A DNA stretch of 64,000 nucleotides, taken from assembly GCA_044375415.1 (NCBI GenBank), contig JBILMS010000002.1:62001-126000 (forward strand), written 5' to 3'. Positions 7,998 through 16,847 of this stretch are shown piece by piece (position 1 is the first letter of the stretch; each line of letters opens with the position of its first letter). This DNA is from JAWXBG01 sp044375415 (GTDB lineage: Bacteria > Bacteroidota > Bacteroidia > Flavobacteriales_D > Sanyastnellaceae). Below the pieces are notes generated by a model, which ran no database searches, was not told the origin of the DNA, and saw only the letters and a program-made list of their open reading frames with translations. The translations under genes were made by a program, and so were the position numbers.

Positions 7998-8272
7998 CCA
8001 ATGTGCTAATGTGCCAATAATTCAATGTGCCAATGTGCTAATGTGCTAATGTGCCAATTGTCGATCTCCGGCGAAACGATTACGATTTTGAAAAGCCTGA
8101 ATTCGTCAGCGAAAACGTCTCTGACTTTGGCTAATTGGCATATTGGCTAATTGGCTAATTGCGTTAAGTAATGTAGGATCATCTCAATAACCGAACTCCC
8201 ATTGGCTAATTGGCATATTGGCTAATTGGCTAATTCCGTTGAGCTGTGTAAAATCATCTCCAAAAACCGCTC
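7998..8272. repeat. GCTAATTGGC/GTGCTAATG repeat cluster downstream of gmhA
   Basis: This gene-free 275 bp contains copy C of the TGTGCTAATGTGCC element (8023-8090). It also holds two tandem direct copies of a ~68-bp unit starting TTGGCTAATTGGCATATTGG (about 8127-8192 and 8201-8269). Sequence just after gmhA (AATTAGCCAATTAGCCAA) is the reverse complement of the GGCTAATTGG motif, so a long hairpin could form. Confidence 0.75.
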
Positions 8273-10639
8273 CTACTCCCCTGTAAACGCCCTTTCCTCC
8301 CCCCTGGTCTTTGCTCGTGAGACTTTAAAAAACACAAAAGGTCTTTCCATGGTAAGAGGTGGATAGTTGGCCAATTCGAGTTTGCCTCCTCCGGCATTTA
8401 CTTTTTCTGTTCCTATTTTTTCGAGTGTAATGGGATCAAAATATTCGATGGTGTACTTGCGCAACAACTGCATCGAAGAAACTTTTATCGGCTCTGTTGC
8501 TGCATTGGCTTCAACAAAGGAATTCATGAAGGATGGAATTATACTTTCATCGGGCATGACATCACACACAGCTCCTTCGCTGATCGTATACCAGTTCCAA
8601 CTGCGATTCATGATTACACCTGCGAGTTTTTTCTTGCCTCGTTCGTCGTGCATGAGATAAACCGTTTCTACTCGACTGGTCCCACCGTCCTCGCTGTTCG
8701 AATAACCGGGACGCCAATCACCCTTTCCGATGTTGGCCCTCGAAAGAACTTCTTCATCCATAAATCTGCGAGCACTACCCATCCAGGACCAATGGGTGGT
8801 ATCAATGATTTCATCCCAACTCATTCCCGAATTAGCATGTCCGGAAAATGGTAGCGCAATTATTTCTTTTATAAAACCGGTGTGATCACAAGCCATAATG
8901 GCATCTCCGAATCCATTTTCACCATAGACAACAGGTTTATCCAGTTTTTCAAATCCTACTACCGGTTCAGTACCTTCACATAAAAATCCTACGCGTCTCT
9001 CATCCAATCCATATTCTTCCACTGCAAATCCCCTAAAACGCGTGGCACCCGCACCGTAGTTATTCCAACAAATTACATCGAGATTGGCATCTTCCCAACT
9101 TCTATCTAAGGCCGAAGATCCACATGGGTTATCCGGAGAATCGGGATAAGGGGTCATTGGCGCTTTGCCCGTGTAATCAACCGAAATGAGATGTTTGCGG
9201 TGTGATAAATCATTTTTTATGTACCTAGCCATTTCAATATTCCAATCAGAAATCGCCTTGCGGTAACTCAAATCGCCATAGTAAATAATCGGAATATGTT
9301 TTGGTTTGTTCCAGTATGTGCATCCCTCCTTGGAGTGTTCATATATAGTGCCGGTGCCGACACCATTGATCTCACTTTGCAATTCGATCAGCAAAAATTT
9401 ACTGCTATATCCCCAACGAGCGAAAAAGTAACGCAATTTCTTCTTATACATTCTTTTTGCTTCTTCGCTTGTAAAAAAATCAATTGGGTTCTCTAGTTTC
9501 AATTCAGAGTGGTAACACCAAGCCTGACCCATCCCCTTCTCATCGCAAATATTGGTGTCGAAAAAATCCCAATTCACTTGTCCATACGGATGATTTTGCA
9601 AGGGTGTCTGAATCCCCATATTGAGTTGAATCATCAATCCCAATTCGCCACACTTCTCGACTAGCTTGTCAAACTCCCACGCCTGGTATTGTCTGTCGAG
9701 GTAATTATTTACTTTTTCAAATTCGATTTCATACGAACTTTGATAAATGGGAAATCGAATGGTATTGGCTCCACTCCTTTCCATTTGTTCGAGAACATGG
9801 TGCAACTTGAGATAGGAAGCAAGTGGAAGACACATCTCGCGAACCGTTTTTTCTTTGTCCCATTTCTTGTATCGACCTTCCCTATTGCGATCATTTAGAC
9901 CGCAACACAAATCATTTGAATCTTCTACAAAACATTTTTCACATAAACCCTCCGCTGAAGTGGTTGTGCTTTGTTTGACAAAACATTCGCAATCGTATGC
10001 ACCTTCCCAAACATTTTTACCCACAGGAAAATAGACTTCTCCGTCGGGGGTGGAGAAATAATGTCGGTTCTCCGAGATGCCTATAAATCCGTTTTTTGGA
10101 TTTCCTTCAGCTACCGTAAATCGACTGAGACCAAATTGCTTTATGCCCAGTGACGGACATGAAACAGTTATTTCCATCGCGTAATTTCCGGCAAGTCCTG
10201 CAGCCCATCGAACTCGAAAAGGAAAGTTGTTTTTTCTATCATCCCAATCCCATTCGTTTTTATCTGTACTCGAAATATTACGCCTGTAATCTTCGAAATA
10301 AAAACCATAAACACTTTCTCGAACTTGCTCTTCAATTAGTCCACCCGTGCTCATGACATTGCTTCTTGAAATATATCCGTATACATCCAATTGATCCGGA
10401 TCAAAAGGGTTTATCGCAGGACTGAGATTGGATCCGTTTCGCTGATTTGAAATCCAATTCTGAATTGCCTCTTGTACTCTTGGAGGAAGATCAATGCCCC
10501 ACTCTATTTTTTCATATTGAACACCTGAATTTACCGTGAAAGGCTCCAACCAAGTGCATGTCAAAGTATCTTCTTGAGCAACAACAGGATTCACAAAAAA
10601 ATGAAGAGTCAAAACAAGAATAAAAAGTACCGCTCTCAT
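8273..10639 (-). CDS. Secreted glycoside hydrolase-like protein with DUF5060-type N-terminal domain
   Basis: This 788-residue protein has an N-terminal signal peptide (MRAVLFILVLTLHFF to VVAQ). A beta-sandwich domain of DUF5060 type follows (about residues 30-180; NPFDPDQLDVYG and the FRVRW...GNYAMEITV region). Next comes FIGISENRHYFSTPDG, the usual link into a GH5-like TIM barrel. The segment LLIELQSEINGVG offers a candidate acid/base Glu, and KPVVYGENGFGDA a candidate nucleophile Glu. A C-terminal beta domain includes LRKYTIEYFDP. A Cys-rich insert lies around residues 215-260 (CECF, CEKC, CCGL), which is unusual. It probably acts on an extracellular polysaccharide of unknown type. No T9SS sorting domain is visible. 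Confidence 0.72.
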   Translation of the reverse strand: MRAVLFILVLTLHFFVNPVVAQEDTLTCTWLEPFTVNSGVQYEKIEWGIDLPPRVQEAIQNWISNQRNGSNLSPAINPFDPDQLDVYGYISRSNVMSTGGLIEEQVRESVYGFYFEDYRRNISSTDKNEWDWDDRKNNFPFRVRWAAGLAGNYAMEITVSCPSLGIKQFGLSRFTVAEGNPKNGFIGISENRHYFSTPDGEVYFPVGKNVWEGAYDCECFVKQSTTTSAEGLCEKCFVEDSNDLCCGLNDRNREGRYKKWDKEKTVREMCLPLASYLKLHHVLEQMERSGANTIRFPIYQSSYEIEFEKVNNYLDRQYQAWEFDKLVEKCGELGLMIQLNMGIQTPLQNHPYGQVNWDFFDTNICDEKGMGQAWCYHSELKLENPIDFFTSEEAKRMYKKKLRYFFARWGYSSKFLLIELQSEINGVGTGTIYEHSKEGCTYWNKPKHIPIIYYGDLSYRKAISDWNIEMARYIKNDLSHRKHLISVDYTGKAPMTPYPDSPDNPCGSSALDRSWEDANLDVICWNNYGAGATRFRGFAVEEYGLDERRVGFLCEGTEPVVGFEKLDKPVVYGENGFGDAIMACDHTGFIKEIIALPFSGHANSGMSWDEIIDTTHWSWMGSARRFMDEEVLSRANIGKGDWRPGYSNSEDGGTSRVETVYLMHDERGKKKLAGVIMNRSWNWYTISEGAVCDVMPDESIIPSFMNSFVEANAATEPIKVSSMQLLRKYTIEYFDPITLEKIGTEKVNAGGGKLELANYPPLTMERPFVFFKVSRAKTRGEERAFTGE

Positions 10640-10773
10640 AAGTTTGATTTTGGACTAAAAATAGAACTTTTTCAATGCCTAAAATTGAATTGAGGCCAAG
10701 TCATTATCAATTCTGTAAATAAAAGTAAAACGAATTCGAAAACTTCATCTAACTACAATTGAAGAAAAAAGTT

Positions 10774-12669
10774 TTAGATTCTTCCTGCTATGATCTCATC
10801 CACAATCAGCGGATCCAATAACGTAGTAGTATCCCCCAATGAACCTATCTCTCCCTCTGCGACCTTCCGTAGAATGCGTCGCATAATTTTTCCACTTCGC
10901 GTTTTGGGTAGTCCGCTTACGAACTGAATTTTATCCGGTCTGGCAATTCGTCCGATATGCTCGACAACTGCTTCAATAATTTCATCGCGTGTATGATTGT
11001 TTCCTTCTTCTGCCGGATGAAGGATCACATAAGCATAAATCCCCTGACCTTTTATGTCATGTGGAAAACCAACAACTGCACTTTCCACCACCTTTTTGTT
11101 TTGATTGATGGCGTTTTCAATCTCAGCGGTTCCAAAGCGATGACCACTTACATTGATCACATCATCCACTCTTCCGATAATGCGATACATGCCGTTTTCC
11201 TCTCTACGAGCACCATCGCCCGTGAAGTACAGTCCTTTGTACGATGCAAAGTAGTTGATTCGACAACGTTCATGATCCCCATAGGTAGTTCGAATGATCG
11301 ATGGCCATGGAAACTTAATACATAGATATCCCTCCTCTCCATTTCCCTGAATTTCTCTTCCTTCTGAATCGACCAGTATCGGCCGTATACCCGGAAGTGG
11401 AAGTCCCGCGTGAGCAGGTTTCAATTCGCTGATTCCCGCTAATCCCGATATCATAATTCCACCGGTTTCCGTTTGCCACCAAGTATCTACGACCGGACAT
11501 TTTCCTTTGCCTACATGTGTATGATACCAATGCCATGCTTCTTCGTTTATCGGTTCGCCTACAGAACCCAAAACACGCAGAGAATGCAAGGAGTAGGCTA
11601 AAACGTGATCTACCCCACATGCCATTAACGATCGAATAGCTGTTGGCGCTGTGTAAAAAATATTCACCTTGTGTTTATCTACTACTTGCCAAAAACGTCC
11701 GGGGTCGGGGTAAGTAGGAACTCCTTCGAACATCAATGTGGTTGCACCTTGTAGGAGGGGTCCATAAACGATGTAACTGTGACCTGTAATCCAACCGATA
11801 TCGGCGGTACACCAGAATATTTCATTCTCTTGGTATTGAAAAACATTAGCAAAAGAATAACCTGCATACACCATGTATCCCCCACATGTGTGCACAACAC
11901 CTTTGGGTTTGCCGGTACTTCCGCTAGTGTATAGTATAAAAAGTTCGTCTTCGCTATCCATTTCTTCGGCGGGACATTGATCTGATACGTTCATCAATTC
12001 ATGATGGTACCAATGATCGCGACCGTCCAACATGGTAATTGGCCAGTTGAGGCGATTCACTACAAGAACTTTTTTGACACTTGAACAATGTTCAAGGGCT
12101 TCGTCCACAACAGCTTTTACAGGTATCTGTTTGGCTCCGCGATTTAGACCATCGGCTGTTATAACAAAAGCACACGAGCTATCAATTATTCTGTCCGCAA
12201 TAGCACTGGCACTAAACCCTGCAAATACAACCGAATGAATAGCACCGATGCGCGCACAAGCCAATACTGCGAAGGTCAATTCAGGAATCATCGGCATGTA
12301 TATACAAACCCGATCCCCTTTTTTGACACCGAGATTTTTCAGAATGTTTGCCATTCGATTTACGTTCGCGAGTAATTCACGATAGGTAAAACGCAGCGAC
12401 ATTTCCTTTGGATCATTCGCCTCCCAGATCAGAGCTACCTTATCCCCTCTTGTCTCTACATGCCTATCCAAACAGTTTTCAGTAATGTTCAATTTTCCAT
12501 TTAAAAACCATTTCACTTTTGGTTCATCAAACTTCCATTCAAGGGTTTTGTCCCATTTTTTGCGCCAGAGATAGTTAGAAGCTATATCGTCCCAAAAAGA
12601 TTCGGGGGATTGGATGCTTTTTTTGTACTCACCCGTGTACTGATCTTGACTGGTAATCTGAAAGGCCAT
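10774..12669 (-). CDS. acs: Acetyl-CoA synthetase (AMP-forming)
   Basis: This 631-residue ANL-superfamily enzyme is the usual Acs length. It shows the P-loop motif YTSGSTGKPKGVVHT, the acetate-pocket and adenylate-binding segment DTWWQTETGG, the hinge region YFTGDGARRE followed by GRVDDVINVSGHR, and the C-terminal PKTRSGKIMRR with the lysine commonly regulated by acetylation. It activates acetate to acetyl-CoA via acetyl-AMP in the cytoplasm. The gene is monocistronic on the minus strand; a TACCTTCG -7-like element lies about 24 nt upstream of the ATG. The upstream intergenic region is shared with the divergent histidine kinase gene. Confidence 0.96.
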   Translation of the reverse strand: MAFQITSQDQYTGEYKKSIQSPESFWDDIASNYLWRKKWDKTLEWKFDEPKVKWFLNGKLNITENCLDRHVETRGDKVALIWEANDPKEMSLRFTYRELLANVNRMANILKNLGVKKGDRVCIYMPMIPELTFAVLACARIGAIHSVVFAGFSASAIADRIIDSSCAFVITADGLNRGAKQIPVKAVVDEALEHCSSVKKVLVVNRLNWPITMLDGRDHWYHHELMNVSDQCPAEEMDSEDELFILYTSGSTGKPKGVVHTCGGYMVYAGYSFANVFQYQENEIFWCTADIGWITGHSYIVYGPLLQGATTLMFEGVPTYPDPGRFWQVVDKHKVNIFYTAPTAIRSLMACGVDHVLAYSLHSLRVLGSVGEPINEEAWHWYHTHVGKGKCPVVDTWWQTETGGIMISGLAGISELKPAHAGLPLPGIRPILVDSEGREIQGNGEEGYLCIKFPWPSIIRTTYGDHERCRINYFASYKGLYFTGDGARREENGMYRIIGRVDDVINVSGHRFGTAEIENAINQNKKVVESAVVGFPHDIKGQGIYAYVILHPAEEGNNHTRDEIIEAVVEHIGRIARPDKIQFVSGLPKTRSGKIMRRILRKVAEGEIGSLGDTTTLLDPLIVDEIIAGRI

Positions 12670-12742
12670 CTTCTTGGTTCATTTGGAAAAAACGAAGGTA
12701 GGGGGAAATCTAAAATGGAAAATGGAAAATCGCTTAATCCTC

Positions 12743-12763
12743 CAAGCTCCGTAGGAGCGACAT
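12743..12763 (-). repeat. GTCGCTCCTACGGAGC dispersed palindrome, copy 3
   Basis: In reverse complement this copy reads ATGTCGCTCCTACGGAGCTT and continues TGGAGGATT, matching the copy at 2686-2711 over about 28 bases, 10 kb away and inverted. Confidence 0.75.
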
Positions 12764-12878
12764 TATTATCACGGAAAATGCGGGTTCGCGTTTGGGGAAA
12801 CGTTCAGGGAAATTATGAGCTATGAATGATGAATTTCATAATCTAATAATCTTGATCACCCTAATTCACTTTTGTCAT

Positions 12879-12886
12879 TAGATTTG
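12879..12886 (+). promoter_or_regulatory. Putative -7 promoter element of the two-component locus
   Basis: TAGATTTG fits TAnnTTTG. The same octamer stands upstream of the decayed related locus (25545-25552). It lies ~210 nt before the preferred kinase start. Confidence 0.35.
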
Positions 12887-13098
12887 ATGCAGCTGACCGT
12901 TCCCTAATCCATTGAGGAAATCGCTAAGACTTTATGCACAAAACGGACTCTGTAATAGATCAACAACGAGCTTTGTTCGGAGCATTCAAAGCGTGCAAAA
13001 TGGAGACACCTATACAGATGGAATTGACAACACCGCTTTATATGGCATTTGTACTTTCACCATCGCAAATACCTTCCAAATTTAATATGTGGAATACC

Positions 13099-14952
13099 AT
13101 GAAAAGAGTTGTGGTTCTTTCAATTATTTTCTTGATACTTTTCCTTTCAAATACGCAAAACTCCAGCGCTCAAGGATTTCAAGGAACCAGTTCTGAAATT
13201 AACGCTGTTCTACTTCAGGCTACCGCCTATATGAACAACAGCAATTACGATAGCGCTCAATACATTTTGAGCAGTGCATTTGCTCAATCGGAATACCAAT
13301 TGTCAAAAACAGATCTCTATTATTTGCATTGTTACGAATCGGAAGTAATGTACTACAATGCCCTATTTGAACAAGGGCTGAACAGTGCTTTACGAGGATC
13401 TGCTATAGCTACTGAATTGAATGACAAAGCGCTGTTAGGAAATACAGAAAATTTGATCGGCCTATTTTTAATGAACCTAAATCGAAATGATGAAGCCCTG
13501 CCTCATTTTAAAACTGCTGCGAAACTTATATCACCTTACCACGAAAATGAATGGCTATCGTTTCAATATCATGCCTTGGGCAATCTTGGTGAGTGTTTTC
13601 TCAAATTAAACTCTCCGGACAGTGCGATCTATTATTCAACTTTATCCATAGAAGAAGCTCAGCGTCGCGGAAGATCCCGAGGCACAGCTCTAGCCAAATG
13701 GAATATAGCTGAAGCCATGTTGTTGCAGCAAAACCTGAATGGATCTAAGGAAGAAGCCGCCTCCGGTTTGCTCTCTGTTATTTCCAGTCCACATCACGAT
13801 GTTATCCAATCTCTCTGTGGCACTCTCATGAAGATTTCCTATGCTCTTGGCAATGTTGATAGCGTTTACTATTGGTTGGAAATCGGGTTGGCAGAAAATT
13901 CTAATCCACTGAATACCGACTTCTCCAGAATACAATTCCTGCAACTAGGAATTGATCAATGCATAAGTCTCAATGATGTGCCACGTGGAAACGAATTGCT
14001 AAACAAATTAAATCAACTAGAACGTCAGGTAAGCAGCAAGCAGCAAACGCAGCGAGTGAATATTTTAAAAGACTATTACGAAAAAAATCAGAAATTAATT
14101 TTGGCAGATGAATTAAATTCTGCTCAAATAAAGGAATTGAGTTTAAGAAAAACTGTAGCCATTGTGTTCGGAATACTAGTTTTTTTACTCATTGTCATTA
14201 TTATAATCGCTTTTCAAATTTTCAAGCAACGAAATCGAATAGCCCAATTCCAGTACAAGGAACAACTTCAAAATGCTCAAAATGAAATCGAATTAAAATC
14301 ACTGAAAGAACGAATGGAGGCCATTTCGGAAGAAAGAAATCGAATAGCTTCAGATCTTCATGATGATGTTGGAGCTTCCCTTTCAAGTATCAATATTTAC
14401 AGCAGGGTTGCGATGGAAAAAATCGGCCAATCTCCCGAAGTCATTCCCGAAATGCTCTCGCAAATAAGTTATAATGCGAGCACTATGATGGAGAGTCTGA
14501 GCGATATTGTATGGAGTATTAATCCGAAAAATGACTCTTTGCTAAGTTTAATGAATAGAATAAAAATTCATGGACTGGAAGCACTACAGCCGTTGGATAT
14601 AGAATTGTATTTCGAGAATGAAACATCCTCAGATGTGCAAATAAGTATGACAGCGCGAAAGAACATCTATCTGATTTCTAAAGAAGCCATCAGCAATATC
14701 GCAAAACATAGTCAGGCCCAGACTGTGCGTATAAAAATGACCGTGCAATACGGACAATTAATGCTAATATTTCAAGACGACGGTTTAGGAATGAATCAGA
14801 ATAAGAATTCGGTCGGTAATGGCCTTGGCAATATGCAGCAACGCACCAAAGAATTGAAGGGCGAAATGAAAGTAGATTCAGTTCAATCAGCGGGAACTAA
14901 GATTGAGGTAGTGTTCAGTATAGCAAATATTAGTGATGCGCCCACCCAATAG
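13099..14952 (+). CDS. TPR-type sensor histidine kinase (HisKA_3 class)
   Basis: From the preferred ATG the protein has 617 residues: signal peptide (MKRVVVLSIIFLILFL to SSAQG), a periplasmic helical TPR-like region (about 30-330), one membrane span (about 350-372, VFGILVFLLIVIIIIAF), a coiled coil, and then a HisKA_3 dimerisation domain. That domain has the phospho-acceptor His near 420 in RIASDLHDDVGASLSS. The HATPase domain has KEAISNIAKHS, DDGLGM and GNGLGNM. It should sense an unknown envelope signal and phosphorylate the response regulator encoded 36 bp downstream. An ATG at 12934 would add 55 residues that look non-coding; 13087 is a further alternative. Intact counterpart of the kinase fragment at 26.05 kb. 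Confidence 0.9.
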   Translation: MKRVVVLSIIFLILFLSNTQNSSAQGFQGTSSEINAVLLQATAYMNNSNYDSAQYILSSAFAQSEYQLSKTDLYYLHCYESEVMYYNALFEQGLNSALRGSAIATELNDKALLGNTENLIGLFLMNLNRNDEALPHFKTAAKLISPYHENEWLSFQYHALGNLGECFLKLNSPDSAIYYSTLSIEEAQRRGRSRGTALAKWNIAEAMLLQQNLNGSKEEAASGLLSVISSPHHDVIQSLCGTLMKISYALGNVDSVYYWLEIGLAENSNPLNTDFSRIQFLQLGIDQCISLNDVPRGNELLNKLNQLERQVSSKQQTQRVNILKDYYEKNQKLILADELNSAQIKELSLRKTVAIVFGILVFLLIVIIIIAFQIFKQRNRIAQFQYKEQLQNAQNEIELKSLKERMEAISEERNRIASDLHDDVGASLSSINIYSRVAMEKIGQSPEVIPEMLSQISYNASTMMESLSDIVWSINPKNDSLLSLMNRIKIHGLEALQPLDIELYFENETSSDVQISMTARKNIYLISKEAISNIAKHSQAQTVRIKMTVQYGQLMLIFQDDGLGMNQNKNSVGNGLGNMQQRTKELKGEMKVDSVQSAGTKIEVVFSIANISDAPTQ

Positions 14953-14988
14953 AATCCTTACCTTTCTCGATTGTAATTATTCACCTGA

Positions 14989-15630
14989 ATGAATAAAATA
15001 AGAGTACTCATATTTGACGACAACGCCTCTCGACGGGACAGCCTTAAAATGCTGCTGTCCTTATACGATGATTTGGAATTCGCAGGGGCTTATGAAGACT
15101 GTAGTACTGTAATTCAGGCCATTAAATCAACTAAACCTGATGTGGTTCTCATGGATATTGAGATGCCAAACGTCGATGGTATGAAAGGAGTGTTTGCCAT
15201 ACGTAAAGAATTTCCCGGTTTGGCCGTAATCATGCAAACCGTATTTGAAGATGATGACAAAATATTCGAAAGTATTCGAGCCGGGGCCAATGGCTATATT
15301 CTAAAAAAAGCATCTCCCGATAAAATAATAGAGGCTATACGTGATGTCTATGCCGGAGGAGCGCCGATGACCCCTGCTATTGCACAACGAGTACTTCTCT
15401 TTTTTCAAAATAGCCCTGAAGTTCGTGATACGAACGAATATGAACTAACCACAAGAGAAAAAGAGATTCTTTCCGCGCTTGTCGATGGTATGAGTTATAA
15501 AATGATTGCCACTCAAAAACGAGTTTCGTATCACACAGTAAATGCACATATCCGGAATATTTACGACAAATTGCACGTCCATTCATTGGGAGAAGCAGTA
15601 AGTAAAGCCATCAAGGAAAAGTTAATCTAG
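14989..15630 (+). CDS. NarL/LuxR-family response regulator
   Basis: This 213-residue regulator has a receiver domain (about 1-120; acidic pocket FDD at 9-11, phospho-acceptor D56 in VLMDIEMP, and the conserved K in YILKKAS). A C-terminal LuxR-type helix-turn-helix follows (about 148-210; LTTREKEILSAL, SYKMIA, HTVNAHIRNIYDKL). It is the expected partner of the kinase immediately upstream and probably controls transcription of the secreted proteins downstream, though no operator is recognisable. Its C-terminal half closely matches the regulator remnant at 26.1-26.4 kb (both contain SYKMIA, HIRNIYDKLHVH or HIKNIYDKLHVH, and a terminal AIKEKL/TIKEGL). Confidence 0.93.
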   Translation: MNKIRVLIFDDNASRRDSLKMLLSLYDDLEFAGAYEDCSTVIQAIKSTKPDVVLMDIEMPNVDGMKGVFAIRKEFPGLAVIMQTVFEDDDKIFESIRAGANGYILKKASPDKIIEAIRDVYAGGAPMTPAIAQRVLLFFQNSPEVRDTNEYELTTREKEILSALVDGMSYKMIATQKRVSYHTVNAHIRNIYDKLHVHSLGEAVSKAIKEKLI

Positions 15631-15696
15631 CGAGTATTCGCTATTGATAAGTTGTTCAAATTGTTTCTGCTTTGTATTCTCATAATTCAAAGCAAA

Positions 15697-16779
15697 ATGA
15701 AACAAATCCGCAACTCACTCCTTTTGGCTGTTGTAATGCTCTTTTCAACTGTTCAGTCGTTCGCAACGATCTATGTTGTGAACAACAGCAACGCCAATCC
15801 CGGTCAATTCTACAGCCTTCAGGCAGCAATAGACAGCGCGGCCGTTGGTGATACACTCATGATTCAACCTTCCACCAATTCCTATGGAAATGTGGTCTTA
15901 ACAAAAGCGCTTACTTTGATTGGCATAGGTCACAATCCCAACAAAGACTTACCGCTTAAAGCACGTATCTCAGAAATAAGATTTGCCGAAACAATGGGCT
16001 CCGGATCAACTTTTATTGGCTTGTGGGTTGATAGTTTCAACACGACTAATCCACCGAATGGGGTTTGGTATTATAGTAATGGAATTACTGTGCACAATTG
16101 CCATGTAGGTTTTTTTGGAACAAATTATGGAAACAACCCAAGCTATGGGGAGAATTATCATGGCGATATAGTCATTGAAAATTGTTCCATCAATAACATT
16201 GGTTTTGATGTGAACGGAAACAACATCCTCATTCAGAACAATATTATTCGATGCACATGGTATGAGGGTTTTGGAGCCAACATGACCAATGTGGTAGTAA
16301 AGAATAATCTATTCATGTCGGAATCAGTGATGCCTCAACTCTATGCATACAATGCTGTTTTTGACAACAACATTTTCGTGCGGTTTAGTCCTTCCAACCC
16401 TTACGGTGGTCTACAAAACTGTGTTTTCAACAACAACCTTACTTACTTGACAGCCAACGATGCAATTATAGGTGGAACCAATACAGGCAGCAACAACATA
16501 GTTGGTCAGGACCCCTTGTTTGTAAACTTGGATTATGCCGCGTATCCAATTTATCAGCCAGCCCTTTACAACTACCGTCTACAAGATGCATCACCTGGCA
16601 ACAATGCTGGAACAGATGGACAAGACATCGGGCCTTATGGAAACAACTTTACTTTTAGCGAAACGGGCGAAAGCGATGAACAGCCTGTGATTCGGGTGAT
16701 GAATATCTTGAATGGAACTGTACCTACGAATGGAACAATGAACGTGCATGTGAAGGTCACAGGTTCGAAGAATGATTGA
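15697..16779 (+). CDS. Secreted right-handed beta-helix repeat protein
   Basis: This 360-residue protein starts at an ATG with a signal peptide (MKQIRNSLLLAVVMLFSTV to SFA); a TTG 45 bp upstream is rejected. The N-terminal ATIYVVNNSNANPGQF to YSLQAAIDSAAVGDTLMIQ is the typical entry of parallel beta-helix proteins, followed by rungs such as GDIVIENCSINNIG, NNILIQNNIIR and NVVVKNNLFMS. It may bind or cleave a carbohydrate, but no catalytic residues can be assigned, and no sorting domain is visible. It follows the response regulator by 66 bp, suggesting co-expression or control by that system. A disrupted paralogue begins at 25591. Confidence 0.82.
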   Translation: MKQIRNSLLLAVVMLFSTVQSFATIYVVNNSNANPGQFYSLQAAIDSAAVGDTLMIQPSTNSYGNVVLTKALTLIGIGHNPNKDLPLKARISEIRFAETMGSGSTFIGLWVDSFNTTNPPNGVWYYSNGITVHNCHVGFFGTNYGNNPSYGENYHGDIVIENCSINNIGFDVNGNNILIQNNIIRCTWYEGFGANMTNVVVKNNLFMSESVMPQLYAYNAVFDNNIFVRFSPSNPYGGLQNCVFNNNLTYLTANDAIIGGTNTGSNNIVGQDPLFVNLDYAAYPIYQPALYNYRLQDASPGNNAGTDGQDIGPYGNNFTFSETGESDEQPVIRVMNILNGTVPTNGTMNVHVKVTGSKND

Positions 16780-16847
16780 TAATTTCTCTTATTGACAAAC
16801 AAAAGAGTGGTTGAAAAATTCATTTCAATTCAGAAAAAATCGAACCG

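Larger units (their letters stand above)
12670..13098. other. Divergent intergenic region acs / histidine kinase
   Basis: This region holds the inverse copy of the GTCGCTCCTACGGAGC repeat (about 12736-12763) and a TAGATTTG promoter-like element (12879-12886). An open frame from 12934 leads into the kinase gene but has no signal-peptide or domain character, so it is treated as non-coding. Confidence 0.5.

Noticed and set aside
12934..13098. N-terminal extension of the histidine kinase from ATG 12934
   Set aside because: The extra 55 residues precede a good signal peptide and have no domain character; the start at 13099 is preferred.
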